Shown here: positions 17,467 through 25,375 of the stretch, in pieces | How the letters are laid out: each line of letters starts with the position of its first letter | Position numbering within the stretch: the stretch's first letter is position 1 | Source: an uncultured Collinsella sp. | GTDB taxonomy: Bacteria; Actinomycetota; Coriobacteriia; Coriobacteriales; Coriobacteriaceae | Length of the DNA: 64,000 nt | NCBI GenBank assembly: GCA_902493855.1 | Contig: CABUQV010000010.1 | Location: 9,786 to 73,785, forward strand | Reading direction: 5' to 3' | Translations under genes and position numbers: made by a program | Notes under the pieces: model-generated | Told to the model about the DNA's origin: nothing | The model's input: only the letters and a program-made list of their open reading frames with translations | Databases searched by the model: none

Positions 17467-17883
17467 TTATCGGACAAAAGGAGCCGCTCGTCCAATGCGT
17501 ATCCCCTTCAGCATGGATAACACCTCAACCTTCAACCGCGCCAAACAAGACTCGTCGCTGAAGTCCATACAGGTCGAATGCTTGGTTTCCAAGTCCTCGC
17601 GCAAGACCCCCCCCTCAATCGCCTCTCCCAGACCGCCAGCGTCGTCGAACGTGAATATCGAACAGAGACCGTCGCTCTCAATCCTTAACCGCCTATCAAT
17701 GTACGGCTCGCCGAACCCTCTTGTTCAGCAAAACGCCTTTCCAATATCCGGAATCTCGTCGCCATTGCAGTCTAGTAGCCGCAAGCTAGAGGCAATCTCA
17801 AGCTGCCGTTCCATTGATTTCATCCAAAGTCATTCGAAGATGTCGATCATGTCGGAAATGTCGGTGTAAGGGCCTGAAGCAAA
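17467..17883 (-). pseudogene. Unknown protein interrupted by two in-frame TGA codons
   Basis: One minus-strand frame reads as a plausible protein of about 138 codons if two TGA codons are read through. The pieces are SGPYTDISDMIDIFE, then a segment ending LLDCNGDEIPDIGKAFC, then a long C-terminal part with GFGEPYIDRRLRIESDG and TFDDAGGLGEAIEGGV, closing with a normal TAA. The acidic, well-structured composition contrasts with the antisense frames. No start codon or ribosome site is seen at the 5' end, which abuts the transposase fragment. I do not recognise the family. Confidence 0.45.
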
Positions 17884-18010
17884 GGAGCGGCCACCGCCTT
17901 AGAATCTGTAGCTGCGACAAACGGATTCGATGCAAGGAAATGACCGCGATGCAGAGTGTAAACCAGATCGAGGCCCCGGCGCCGAGGGTTCGCCCCGCTT
18001 CGACGACGGG

Positions 18011-18534
18011 ATGGTGAACCTCCATGAGCTCGTGCGCGCGCTCGCCGAAGTCCTCGTCAACCAGATCGTTGACGCGGTGGTCGACCAGCTGTGCGCTGGA
18101 GGGACGAACAGCCGCAACGGCTACCGCGAGCGGTGGCTGGAGACCCGTGCGGGCACGATCACCATGCGCATCCCAAGCTGCGGACCGGCAGCTTCTTCCC
18201 CGACGACATTGTCGAGCGCTACCAGCGGGTTGACCGGGCGTTCGTGGCCGCGATGGCGGTGATGTACGCCACCGGCGCCAGCACCCGCAAGGTCGCCAAG
18301 GTCGCGGAGACCTTTCCCTCGGTCGAGTCGCTCGAGCGCCTGGCCGGGGCGGTGATGTGCGACGAGGACGAGGAGTGGTCGCGTGCGCTCTACTTCTCCG
18401 AGGCCAAGATGGCGTAGCTGCACGCGGGCGGCGCGGCCACCGCCGAGCCGAGGTCCGACGAGGAGCTGAGGCTGGTCGTGGAACGCGCCATCATGTCGAG
18501 CCTGGAGCTTGCGGACATGCAAGAGACGGCGTAG
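18011..18534 (+). pseudogene. IS256-family (mutator-type) transposase fragment, frameshifted
   Basis: The frame starting near 18011 gives a helical N-terminus and NGYRERWLETRAGTITMRIP, the strand region typical of IS256 transposases. The homology then jumps to another frame near 18170, where it continues as KLRTGSFFPDDIVERYQ and AVMYATGASTRKV, both hallmarks of the family. The second frame hits TAG at 18415-18417 and runs on to another TAG at 18532-18534. The catalytic DDE core is missing, so this is an inactive remnant with a frameshift and a deletion. Confidence 0.75.
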
Positions 18535-18543
18535 GATGGCGAT

Positions 18544-18880
18544 GTGATTCTGCGGTGGGGCCGCCCTCCCGAAGGGATTCTTACGCCAACTTTCCCGACG
18601 CGATCCGAAGAGCTGCTTCGCGATGTGCCTGTCCCCTGCGGCGTCCGCGTCTATGACCTTGGGTCGGGTACCGGTATTACCAGTGTCCTGCTTGCCCGCG
18701 AATACGGGTTGGACTCGTACGCTGTCAATCTGTAGAGCGACCCACAGGAAAGCCGCGCGTTCTTTGATTCGCTCGGTATCTCGCGCGGATTCTTTCTTCA
18801 TGACTGTTGGAACAGCAACCCAGCAGACGCTACGTTCTCACGCCGGGCCCGGGATGCCTGTATTGGCCGCGCACCACCAC
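18544..18880 (+). pseudogene. SAM-dependent methyltransferase fragment with a nonsense codon
   Basis: The sequence opens with a class I methyltransferase N-terminus: RVYDLGSGTGITSVLLAREYG is the SAM-binding motif I region. The frame meets TAG at 18733-18735, exactly where related proteins have tryptophan after the second beta strand, then continues in frame as SDPQESRAFFDSLGISRGFF before losing coherence at about 18830. The gene is truncated against the chloride-channel gene, whose stop lies at 18882 on the other strand. It abuts the transposase remnant directly, so a transposition-linked rearrangement is likely. Confidence 0.65.
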
Positions 18881-18881
18881 G

Positions 18882-20186
18882 CTACTTGCGCAGCAGCTTG
18901 GGCAGCGGAATGCCAGCGGCGATGGCGGCCGCGATGATCATGCAGACGATACCCTTGAGTGGGAAGCACATGAGCAGCAGACCCACGACCATGACGGGCT
19001 GGCGCATGACGGCGCCCATTGTCGAGGCGGTGCAGACGGCGACGCAAAAGACCGGATCGACACCCGTGAGGATGGCAAGACCGTAGCCCAGGCTCACGCC
19101 CGAGAAGATAACCGGAAAGAAGTGGCCGCCACGCCAGCCAAGGTTGATGAGGGCAGGCGTCAACATGGCCTTGACAAGACCGGTCGCGATAAGCACGCCA
19201 GCGGGAATGGCCATATAGGTCTCCATGAGCACATCGGCTTGCGTCTCGCCGGCAAACATGGTGTAGGGCAGGATCGTGCCGCAGATCGCGAGCACCAAAC
19301 CAGCCAGCATCGCCTTGACGACAGGACGCTCCCCTATTGCATGGGCAAGCGCTTCGCTCGCGTGCTCAGAGACAAAGTACAGCCAGCCGCAGACTGTTCC
19401 GATCAACGATAGGGGAATGAGCCAGGTAAGCTCCAGGTTGCCCACCACGGCAGCCTCGAACCTCGGCATGCCCATGCCGCCGCCCATGAGCTGTCCGAGC
19501 AGCAGGTAGGTGCCCAGGCCGCCGGCAATCGCGATGCCGTAAACCACGGTCTTTTGCGCCTTGGGCAGCCTGATGGTCATCTCACCGGATTCGGAATCAT
19601 CGCCATCGCTGGCACCCTGGCCGTCAGCGCTTCCGGCAAGCGGCGCCACAAAGCCAAAGACGGGCGCGGTAAAGAGCGCCGTCAGCGCGGCCTGGGTGCC
19701 CAACAGCGTGAGCTCCCTAAACTCGGCTCCAAAACGGCGCATGCGGTCGCCGACCCAGCTGCACAGCCCCGCAATGACGCCGGTCAGGCCGGCCTCCGGT
19801 CCAATGCTGCCGCCAAACAGCAGCGGCAGCAGCGCGGCAAGCGACAGCTTGCCCAGGTTGTCGTAGGGGTAGCGTCCATCGCGCTTTACCTTGGCCATCA
19901 CTTGGTTAAGGTCATCGGTCTTGGTGCCCGTCATCTTTTCGTACAGGCCAATCAGCAGGCCGCCCGGCAGGCAGACAAAAAACGGGTACGGCAAAAAACC
20001 GAACGGGCCGCTCGCGAGCTCGGGCGAAGCGACGCCCAGCGCGTGCGGAATCTCGGTCCATAGATAGTCGATACCATGCTCCATCGCAAAGAAGAACAGC
20101 CAGACTGCGGCACCCGCAAACGCACCGGTCACGGCAACGCTGGCCAAAAACAGCGCGCGGTTTGTGGGCTTGGCAAGGCTATCCAT
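18882..20186 (-). CDS. ClC-family chloride channel/antiporter
   Basis: A 434-residue membrane protein of the voltage-gated chloride channel family. The motif FGGSIGPEAGLTG (about residue 123) corresponds to the GxEGP selectivity segment with the gating glutamate, and the segment NLGWRGGHFFPVIFSGVSLG near residue 344 matches the GxFxP motif. About ten hydrophobic helices are present, and no C-terminal CBS domains. The start ATG at 20186 has GGGAGGA upstream. Such short bacterial ClC proteins exchange chloride for protons or export fluoride; the residues seen here do not settle which. Confidence 0.88.
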   Translation of the reverse strand: MDSLAKPTNRALFLASVAVTGAFAGAAVWLFFFAMEHGIDYLWTEIPHALGVASPELASGPFGFLPYPFFVCLPGGLLIGLYEKMTGTKTDDLNQVMAKVKRDGRYPYDNLGKLSLAALLPLLFGGSIGPEAGLTGVIAGLCSWVGDRMRRFGAEFRELTLLGTQAALTALFTAPVFGFVAPLAGSADGQGASDGDDSESGEMTIRLPKAQKTVVYGIAIAGGLGTYLLLGQLMGGGMGMPRFEAAVVGNLELTWLIPLSLIGTVCGWLYFVSEHASEALAHAIGERPVVKAMLAGLVLAICGTILPYTMFAGETQADVLMETYMAIPAGVLIATGLVKAMLTPALINLGWRGGHFFPVIFSGVSLGYGLAILTGVDPVFCVAVCTASTMGAVMRQPVMVVGLLLMCFPLKGIVCMIIAAAIAAGIPLPKLLRK

Positions 20187-20311
20187 CGGGTCCTCCCGCG
20201 GTCAAAGTCGACATAGATACGTTTTATTGTAGAGCGAGCGTTGCCCGGACGAGCCAACCATCTGCGCCGCAAACGGCACCATTGGGAGTCGTAGTGGGGC
20301 GGGCTCAAGAC

Positions 20312-20845
20312 TCATCCGTTGACAATCGAGGCAATCTCGCGCAAATCGTCGGCAAAGTAGATGCCGTGCTGGCGCTGCGGGCTCGATAAGCCCTTATCGA
20401 TCATGTGCCCGAGTAGCGCCTTGAGGTCGTTGTAGTAACCGTCCAGGTTATACAGGATGCACGGAGCACTCAGGTGCCCCAACGACACCGCGGACATCAC
20501 CTCGGCAATCTCCTCGAGCGTGCCCGTCCCACCGGGAAAGGCAATGAATGCATCGCCGAGCTCGATCATCTTGGCCTTGCGCTCGGCCATATCGCTCGTC
20601 ACGATGAGATCGTCGATACCGTCATGTTGAAACTCGGCCTCGATAAAAAAGCTCGGCTCCACACCCGTCACGTGTCCACCTGCCTCGAGCACGCTATCGG
20701 CGAGCGCGCCCATCAGCCCCGACTTGGACCCGCCGTATACCAGCGCGTGGCCGTTGGCTCCAATCCAGTCGCCCAGCTCCTGCACCGCGGGCAGAAACGC
20801 CGGGTCATTGCCGACGTTCGCGCCCAGGTATACCGTGATATTCAT
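20312..20845 (-). CDS. LOG-family (TIGR00730) Rossmann-fold protein
   Basis: A 177-residue cytosolic protein with the lysine decarboxylase-like / LOG fold. It contains YGGSKSGLMGALAD near residues 38-51 and the catalytic PGGTGTLEEI motif near 104-113, which in LOG enzymes binds nucleotide phosphate and cleaves cytokinin riboside monophosphate or other nucleotide N-glycosidic bonds. The length is typical of bacterial members. The physiological role in bacteria is usually unclear. The gene follows the ion-channel gene by 10 bases on the same strand, so the two may be cotranscribed. Confidence 0.88.
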   Translation of the reverse strand: MNITVYLGANVGNDPAFLPAVQELGDWIGANGHALVYGGSKSGLMGALADSVLEAGGHVTGVEPSFFIEAEFQHDGIDDLIVTSDMAERKAKMIELGDAFIAFPGGTGTLEEIAEVMSAVSLGHLSAPCILYNLDGYYNDLKALLGHMIDKGLSSPQRQHGIYFADDLREIASIVNG

Positions 20846-20855
20846 TTAGCCCCCT

Positions 20856-21281
20856 CTAGCGCTGGCGTCGGCGATATTCGCGCACGCGGCGTGACAGATC
20901 GGCGAGTTCATCGCGATCGAGATCTTCCAAATGTTCAAGATCGTCCATAAAGCGTGCCATGGTGTCCTTTTGGCGCATCTTGATAAGCATATTGCAGTAG
21001 TTCACCGCCACGCCCGTGAGCATAGCGATATAGAAAATGCTGATAACGCTCAAGACGACGGTAATCGCGCGGGCAACCGGCGTTGCGGCCGGGATGTCGC
21101 CAAAGCCGATCGTCGAGACCGTCTCGAAGCTAAACCAGAGGCCATCACCAAACGTGAGGGTCGTAGGTTCGGACAGCCATACAGCCGTCGAACACAGCAG
21201 GTAGAAGATAAGAAACAGACTCGTGATGCGCGCAAAGCCAGCCTGGCGCAATACGTCCGCAAGCGTCCTCAACTTGTTCAT
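20856..21281 (-). CDS. Two-helix ion channel with TIGFGD selectivity filter
   Basis: A 141-residue protein built like a minimal potassium channel: membrane helix near residues 16-38, a pore loop with TIGFGD at about 75-80, then a second helix, and a charged C-terminal coil rich in Asp, Glu and Arg (DLEHLEDLDRDELADLSRRV). The filter is the K+-channel consensus TxGFGD. There is no RCK/TrkA domain. The ATG at 21281 is used because AAAGGGG lies 6-8 bases upstream; an upstream in-frame ATG at 21332 lacks a site. Confidence 0.85.
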   Translation of the reverse strand: MNKLRTLADVLRQAGFARITSLFLIFYLLCSTAVWLSEPTTLTFGDGLWFSFETVSTIGFGDIPAATPVARAITVVLSVISIFYIAMLTGVAVNYCNMLIKMRQKDTMARFMDDLEHLEDLDRDELADLSRRVREYRRRQR

Positions 21282-21340
21282 CGCGACCCCTTTTCCCAGA
21301 CACCCCATCACGTTCGCTCGATATTGTCCCACAACCGGCA

Positions 21341-21440
21341 GTTAGGGACGTTCCTTTAACGAGTCATCGGGGACGTTCTTAAATGACCAGTCAAACAAGA
21401 ACGTCCCCGATGACCAGTCGTTTAAGAACGTCCCCAATTG
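21341..21440. repeat. Intergenic palindromic repeat, family A (three half-units)
   Basis: The unit GGGGACGTTCTTAAATGAC occurs here in direct and inverted orientation: GGGACGTTCCTTTAACGAGTC, GGGGACGTTCTTAAATGACC, and twice inverted as AAGAACGTCCCC. Further copies are at 31464-31510 and 32691-32742, and a worn copy at 31934-32021. It lies between divergent genes. Confidence 0.8.
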
Positions 21441-21529
21441 CCGGGCGGACTGTTTAGCGGTATGCCTGCCGACCAAGCAGACCAGCTGGTATGATTATGA
21501 GGTAATGTCTCGATTCGTTAGGATTGCCC

Positions 21530-24334
21530 GTGAGAGCTACCGCTATCCTTCGTTCAACTGTACTTCGCACCCTGATTATCGTGCTTGCCGCACTTACCCT
21601 ACTGAACGCCATCATGCCCGCCCCCGCCCATGCCAATGACTCTGATCAACAGATCAAAACGGTGCGCGTCGGATGGCTTATCAACAACGAGGGATTCCAG
21701 GACGGTACGCCAGGCGAGCGCCTCTCGGGATGGGGCTACGACTATCTCCAGACCCTATCGTACTACACGCCCGGCTGGCGGTACGAATACGTCTCCGGCA
21801 CCTTCACCGAGCTCATGGATATGCTCGAGAAGGGCGAAATCGATCTGCTGCCGAATATTTCGTATTCGGCAGAGCGAGCGCAAAAGTTGCTCTACTCCTC
21901 GAACCCCGAAGGAACCGAGCGCTACTACATCTACGCCAAGCCCGACCGCGACGATCTCTCTAAAGGTGATCCTCAAGCGCTCCAAGGGCTAACCATCGGT
22001 TATAACCCCGGCGTTATGCAAACCGCCGTCGGTCGGCAGTGGCTTTCCAACGAAGGTATTACCTGCACCTATAAAGAATTCGCCGGTGGCGGTGACCTCT
22101 TTGACGCACTCGCAAACGATGAGGTCGACGCCATCATCATGAATGACACCATCTCCTCACCCAACGCTTCCCCTATGTTCTACGTAGGTTCGAGCGACTA
22201 CTATTTTGCAGTGCCCAAAAGCCGTCCCGACCTGATGGACGACATCAACTCGGCCATGGCGGCAATCAATCGCATCAACCCGCGTTACAACGACGAAGTC
22301 AAATCAAACTACTCGGCACAAAACAGTGGATCCGCATCACTTACCGGCTCCGAACGGTCGTGGCTCAAGGCCAAGAAAAGCACGCTTACGCTAGGTTACC
22401 TCAGCAACAATCTCCCCTACTGCAACCAAGATGATAAGGGAGAAATGGAAGGCTCACTCGTCTCGTTCGTTACAACGCTACGCGACAAATTTGGCATTAC
22501 CGTACGCACGATCGCTTATCCAGGCAACCAGCAAATGACAGAAGCACTCTCAAGGGGGGATATCGACATCGCCCTACCGGTATACAGTGACTACTGGCTT
22601 GCCGAGCAAATGGGGACGGTCCAATCGATTTCGATGGGAACGATCTCTCTTACCGCCATCCACGCCACCAACGATCTTAACAGGGATCTGCGCAATATCT
22701 GTTGCGCCGATTTTTCAATCGTAAACCGCAACGAATTACAATACTTATTTCCAAATGCAAATATAACCGAATATCAGTCTGCAGACGAAATACTTACTGC
22801 CCTTAAGGATGGGAGGTCAAGCTGCGTCGTTGTTCCCAGTGCACGGCTGGAAACCATCCGAGAAAGCTACGATATCAAAGACTACGAGATACAGGAACTC
22901 TCACGCACGGCCGAACTCTCTTGCCTCATGTTACGCGGAAATCCCGAATTATTAAGTATTGTCAACAAGGGCATCATCAACGCCGGAGAATCGCTTTCTG
23001 CGAGCAATTATTCCTCTACGTCGTATAGCGCGCAGGAGTCGGACACGCTCAGGTTTATGTATCAACATCGTAGTGCGATTGTCGTCATCATCGTCGGTGT
23101 ACTGTTGACTGGGGTAGCGATTCTAACCTGGGCCCTGCAGCGAGCCCGAGCAGAACAAAACAAGGCACTCGCCGCAAATGCCGCCAAAACGGCCTTTCTT
23201 ACACGCATGAGTCATAACATCCGCACGCCGCTCAACGGTATTCTGGGACTCATCGAAATTGAGGAATTGCACGAAGACGATATCCATGCCGCCCGTGAAA
23301 ACCGAGCCAAGGCGCGAATCGCCGCCAATCATCTGCTCTCACTCATCAATGACATTCTGGGAATGGGCAGGATTGAAAATGGTAATTTACCGCTTGAGCA
23401 CGTCTCATTTAACCTTGAAAAGCTCTGCGACGATGCAATTGTGCTGTGCAAACTCCGCGCGTCCGAACACAATATAACGATGCGGGATCAAAGCGCACAT
23501 CTCGTCTGCAATCCGCAGGTAATTGGAAGCCCCACTCATGTTCGTCAGATTATCATTAACCTGCTCGACAACAGCATCAAGTACAACAAAGATGGCGGCA
23601 CTGTCACTTTTACCTCTCAGATTAAACCACTTGACGACAACCGAGTGCTCTTTTGCTTTAACGTCTCGGACACTGGCATCGGCATGTCGCCCGAGTTTCT
23701 TAAGCACATCTACGAGCCGTTTGCTCAAGAAGGCAACGATGCCCGCAGCAAATTTCAGGGGACTGGCATGGGCATGCCGATCGTCAAATCACTTGTCGAC
23801 CTCATGGGGGGAACAATCGAGGTAACGAGTGAGCTTGGAACCGGATCGACATTTTACGTTCAGATTCCGCTCGCTATCGATACGTGTCCTAAGATCCAAA
23901 CACAGACGAGCGTGAGGGCACTCACGGTCTCACTTGCCGGAATGAGCGTGTTGCTTGCCGAAGACAACCAGCTTAGCGCCGAAATCGCCCAGACATTATT
24001 GGAGACCGAAGGCATCGTAGTCACCCATGTGGAGAACGGCAGCGACGCGGTTGATCTGTACCTTTCACGTCCCGCAGGCAGCTTCGATGCAATCCTGATG
24101 GACATCATGATGCCGGGCATGGATGGCTACGAAGCGGCCCGCACAATCCGCCTAAGCGGCAAGGCCGACGCAGCCGACATCCCCATTATCGCGCTGACCG
24201 CCAACGCCTTTGCCGAGGACGCACAAGCGGCACGTGACGCTGGCATGAACGCCCATCTGCCCAAGCCGCTTGACTTTAACAAGCTTAAAGACATGCTCGC
24301 CTGCATCAAGAAAAACGGAACTATTTCGCTATAG
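21530..24334 (+). CDS. Hybrid histidine kinase with two solute-binding sensor domains
   Basis: A 934-residue sensor. A signal peptide or anchor (about residues 10-35) leads into two tandem SBP_bac_3-like domains (about 45-260 and 285-500). Then come a membrane helix near 518-540, a HisKA domain with the phospho-accepting His562 in FLTRMSHNIRTPLNG, an HATPase domain, and a C-terminal receiver with acidic residues LAEDN and Asp858 in AILMDIMMPG. BvgS/EvgS-type sensors have this outside architecture, so it probably binds an amino acid or similar small solute outside the cell. There is no DNA-binding output, so a separate partner is needed. TTG at 21524 is an alternative start. Confidence 0.88.
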   Translation: MRATAILRSTVLRTLIIVLAALTLLNAIMPAPAHANDSDQQIKTVRVGWLINNEGFQDGTPGERLSGWGYDYLQTLSYYTPGWRYEYVSGTFTELMDMLEKGEIDLLPNISYSAERAQKLLYSSNPEGTERYYIYAKPDRDDLSKGDPQALQGLTIGYNPGVMQTAVGRQWLSNEGITCTYKEFAGGGDLFDALANDEVDAIIMNDTISSPNASPMFYVGSSDYYFAVPKSRPDLMDDINSAMAAINRINPRYNDEVKSNYSAQNSGSASLTGSERSWLKAKKSTLTLGYLSNNLPYCNQDDKGEMEGSLVSFVTTLRDKFGITVRTIAYPGNQQMTEALSRGDIDIALPVYSDYWLAEQMGTVQSISMGTISLTAIHATNDLNRDLRNICCADFSIVNRNELQYLFPNANITEYQSADEILTALKDGRSSCVVVPSARLETIRESYDIKDYEIQELSRTAELSCLMLRGNPELLSIVNKGIINAGESLSASNYSSTSYSAQESDTLRFMYQHRSAIVVIIVGVLLTGVAILTWALQRARAEQNKALAANAAKTAFLTRMSHNIRTPLNGILGLIEIEELHEDDIHAARENRAKARIAANHLLSLINDILGMGRIENGNLPLEHVSFNLEKLCDDAIVLCKLRASEHNITMRDQSAHLVCNPQVIGSPTHVRQIIINLLDNSIKYNKDGGTVTFTSQIKPLDDNRVLFCFNVSDTGIGMSPEFLKHIYEPFAQEGNDARSKFQGTGMGMPIVKSLVDLMGGTIEVTSELGTGSTFYVQIPLAIDTCPKIQTQTSVRALTVSLAGMSVLLAEDNQLSAEIAQTLLETEGIVVTHVENGSDAVDLYLSRPAGSFDAILMDIMMPGMDGYEAARTIRLSGKADAADIPIIALTANAFAEDAQAARDAGMNAHLPKPLDFNKLKDMLACIKKNGTISL

Positions 24335-24373
24335 TTTGTGCTCAACTACCATACGCAGTTAGAAAGGAAGCCC

Positions 24374-24856
24374 ATGATGTTTAGGCCCCTACGCAGAAAA
24401 AAACGCGCCATTTCCGATGAGGCGGCACGCGAATTGCTCTCCGCCTGCAAGCGCGGCGTCTTTGCCGTCAACGGCGACGATGGCTACCCGTACGCCATTC
24501 CCGTCAACTACTTCTTCGACGCCGAGCACGACAAGATTTATTTCCATGGCGCCAAAGCCGGCCACAAGGTCGACGCACTCAAGCGCGATGACAAGGTCTG
24601 CTTTACCGTTTACGGAAACGAGTGGTACAAGGACGATGACTGGGCTCCCTATGTTATGAGCACCGTTATCTTTGGCCGTTGTCGCCTGGTGAATGACACT
24701 CCCGCGTATATCGAGGACAAAGTCCGTCAGCTCGCCCTTAAGTACTACCCTTCTGCCGAAGAAGTCGAAGAAGAGATCGCCAAATACATCAAGGGCGTCC
24801 AGCTCTACGAGATCTCGATTGAGCATCTTTGCGGCAAGCAGATTCATGAAAAGTAG
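24374..24856 (+). CDS. Pyridoxamine 5'-phosphate oxidase-family flavin-binding protein
   Basis: A 160-residue small split-barrel protein. The segment AVNGDDGYPYAIPVNYFFD, followed by KIYFHGAKAGHKVDALKRDDKVCFTVYG, is typical of the NimA / PNPOx-like group that binds FMN; the histidine in FHGAKAGHK matches the NimA-like proteins that reduce nitroimidazoles. The ATG at 24374 is favoured by GAAAGGAAG 6 bases upstream (a second ATG follows directly). It lies 39 bases after the hybrid kinase gene. The exact substrate is unknown; the length is normal. Confidence 0.82.
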   Translation: MMFRPLRRKKRAISDEAARELLSACKRGVFAVNGDDGYPYAIPVNYFFDAEHDKIYFHGAKAGHKVDALKRDDKVCFTVYGNEWYKDDDWAPYVMSTVIFGRCRLVNDTPAYIEDKVRQLALKYYPSAEEVEEEIAKYIKGVQLYEISIEHLCGKQIHEK

Positions 24857-24884
24857 GCCCCAAAGCAGGTCTTGAAAATAGCGA

Positions 24885-24922
24885 TATGGCCCGGCTCCAA
24901 CCAGCATTGGAGCCGGGCCATA
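24885..24922. terminator. Bidirectional terminator between convergent genes
   Basis: TATGGCCCGGCTCCAA (24885-24900) pairs perfectly with 24907-24922 over a 6-base loop; a 16-bp stem between the ends of two convergent genes. Confidence 0.85.
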
Positions 24923-24925
24923 TAC

Positions 24926-25342
24926 TTATGAAGCGTCGGCGGCTATGTGCGCAAGCGCCTCAACGAGCTCTCGCGAGCTCACGGGTTTGCTCAGATGGGC
25001 GTCCATGCCCGCCTCACGCGAAAGCCTACGGTCCTCGGCAAAGGCATTGGCGCTCACAGCGATAATCGGTGTGGTCGCGGCATCCTCGCGCTCGAGTGCT
25101 CGAATCTGGCGCGTGGCCTCAAGGCCATCGATGCCAGGCATCATAATGTCCATCAACACCACGTCGTACTCGTGCGGTGCGCTCGCGGCAAACGTCTCGA
25201 CGGCAGACTCGCCATCCTTAACATGCGTCACGATGGCACCGGCACGGTCGAGCGTAAACTGTGCGATCTCGGCATTCAGCTCGTTATCCTCTACGAGCAA
25301 AACACGTAGACCCCGAACTGCATCGACATCGACCGCATCCAC
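24926..25342 (-). CDS. Receiver domain, in frame with and split by one TAG from the upstream histidine kinase
   Basis: A 138-residue CheY-like receiver: acidic pair in LLVEDNELNAEI, phospho-acceptor Asp in VVLMDIMMPG, and the conserved SANAF and Lys of LSKP. It has no output domain. The frame is the same as that of the kinase ending at 25376: reading through the TAG at 25376-25378 joins RLPFE to CKRSEIPQAVR and then this receiver, exactly the linker length seen in the intact hybrid kinase at 21530-24334. No ribosome site is evident before the GTG at 25342. It is therefore either the severed end of a hybrid kinase or a re-initiated free receiver. Confidence 0.7.
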   Translation of the reverse strand: MDAVDVDAVRGLRVLLVEDNELNAEIAQFTLDRAGAIVTHVKDGESAVETFAASAPHEYDVVLMDIMMPGIDGLEATRQIRALEREDAATTPIIAVSANAFAEDRRLSREAGMDAHLSKPVSSRELVEALAHIAADAS

Positions 25343-25375
25343 ACGAACTGCCTGAGGAATCTCGGAGCGCTTGCA

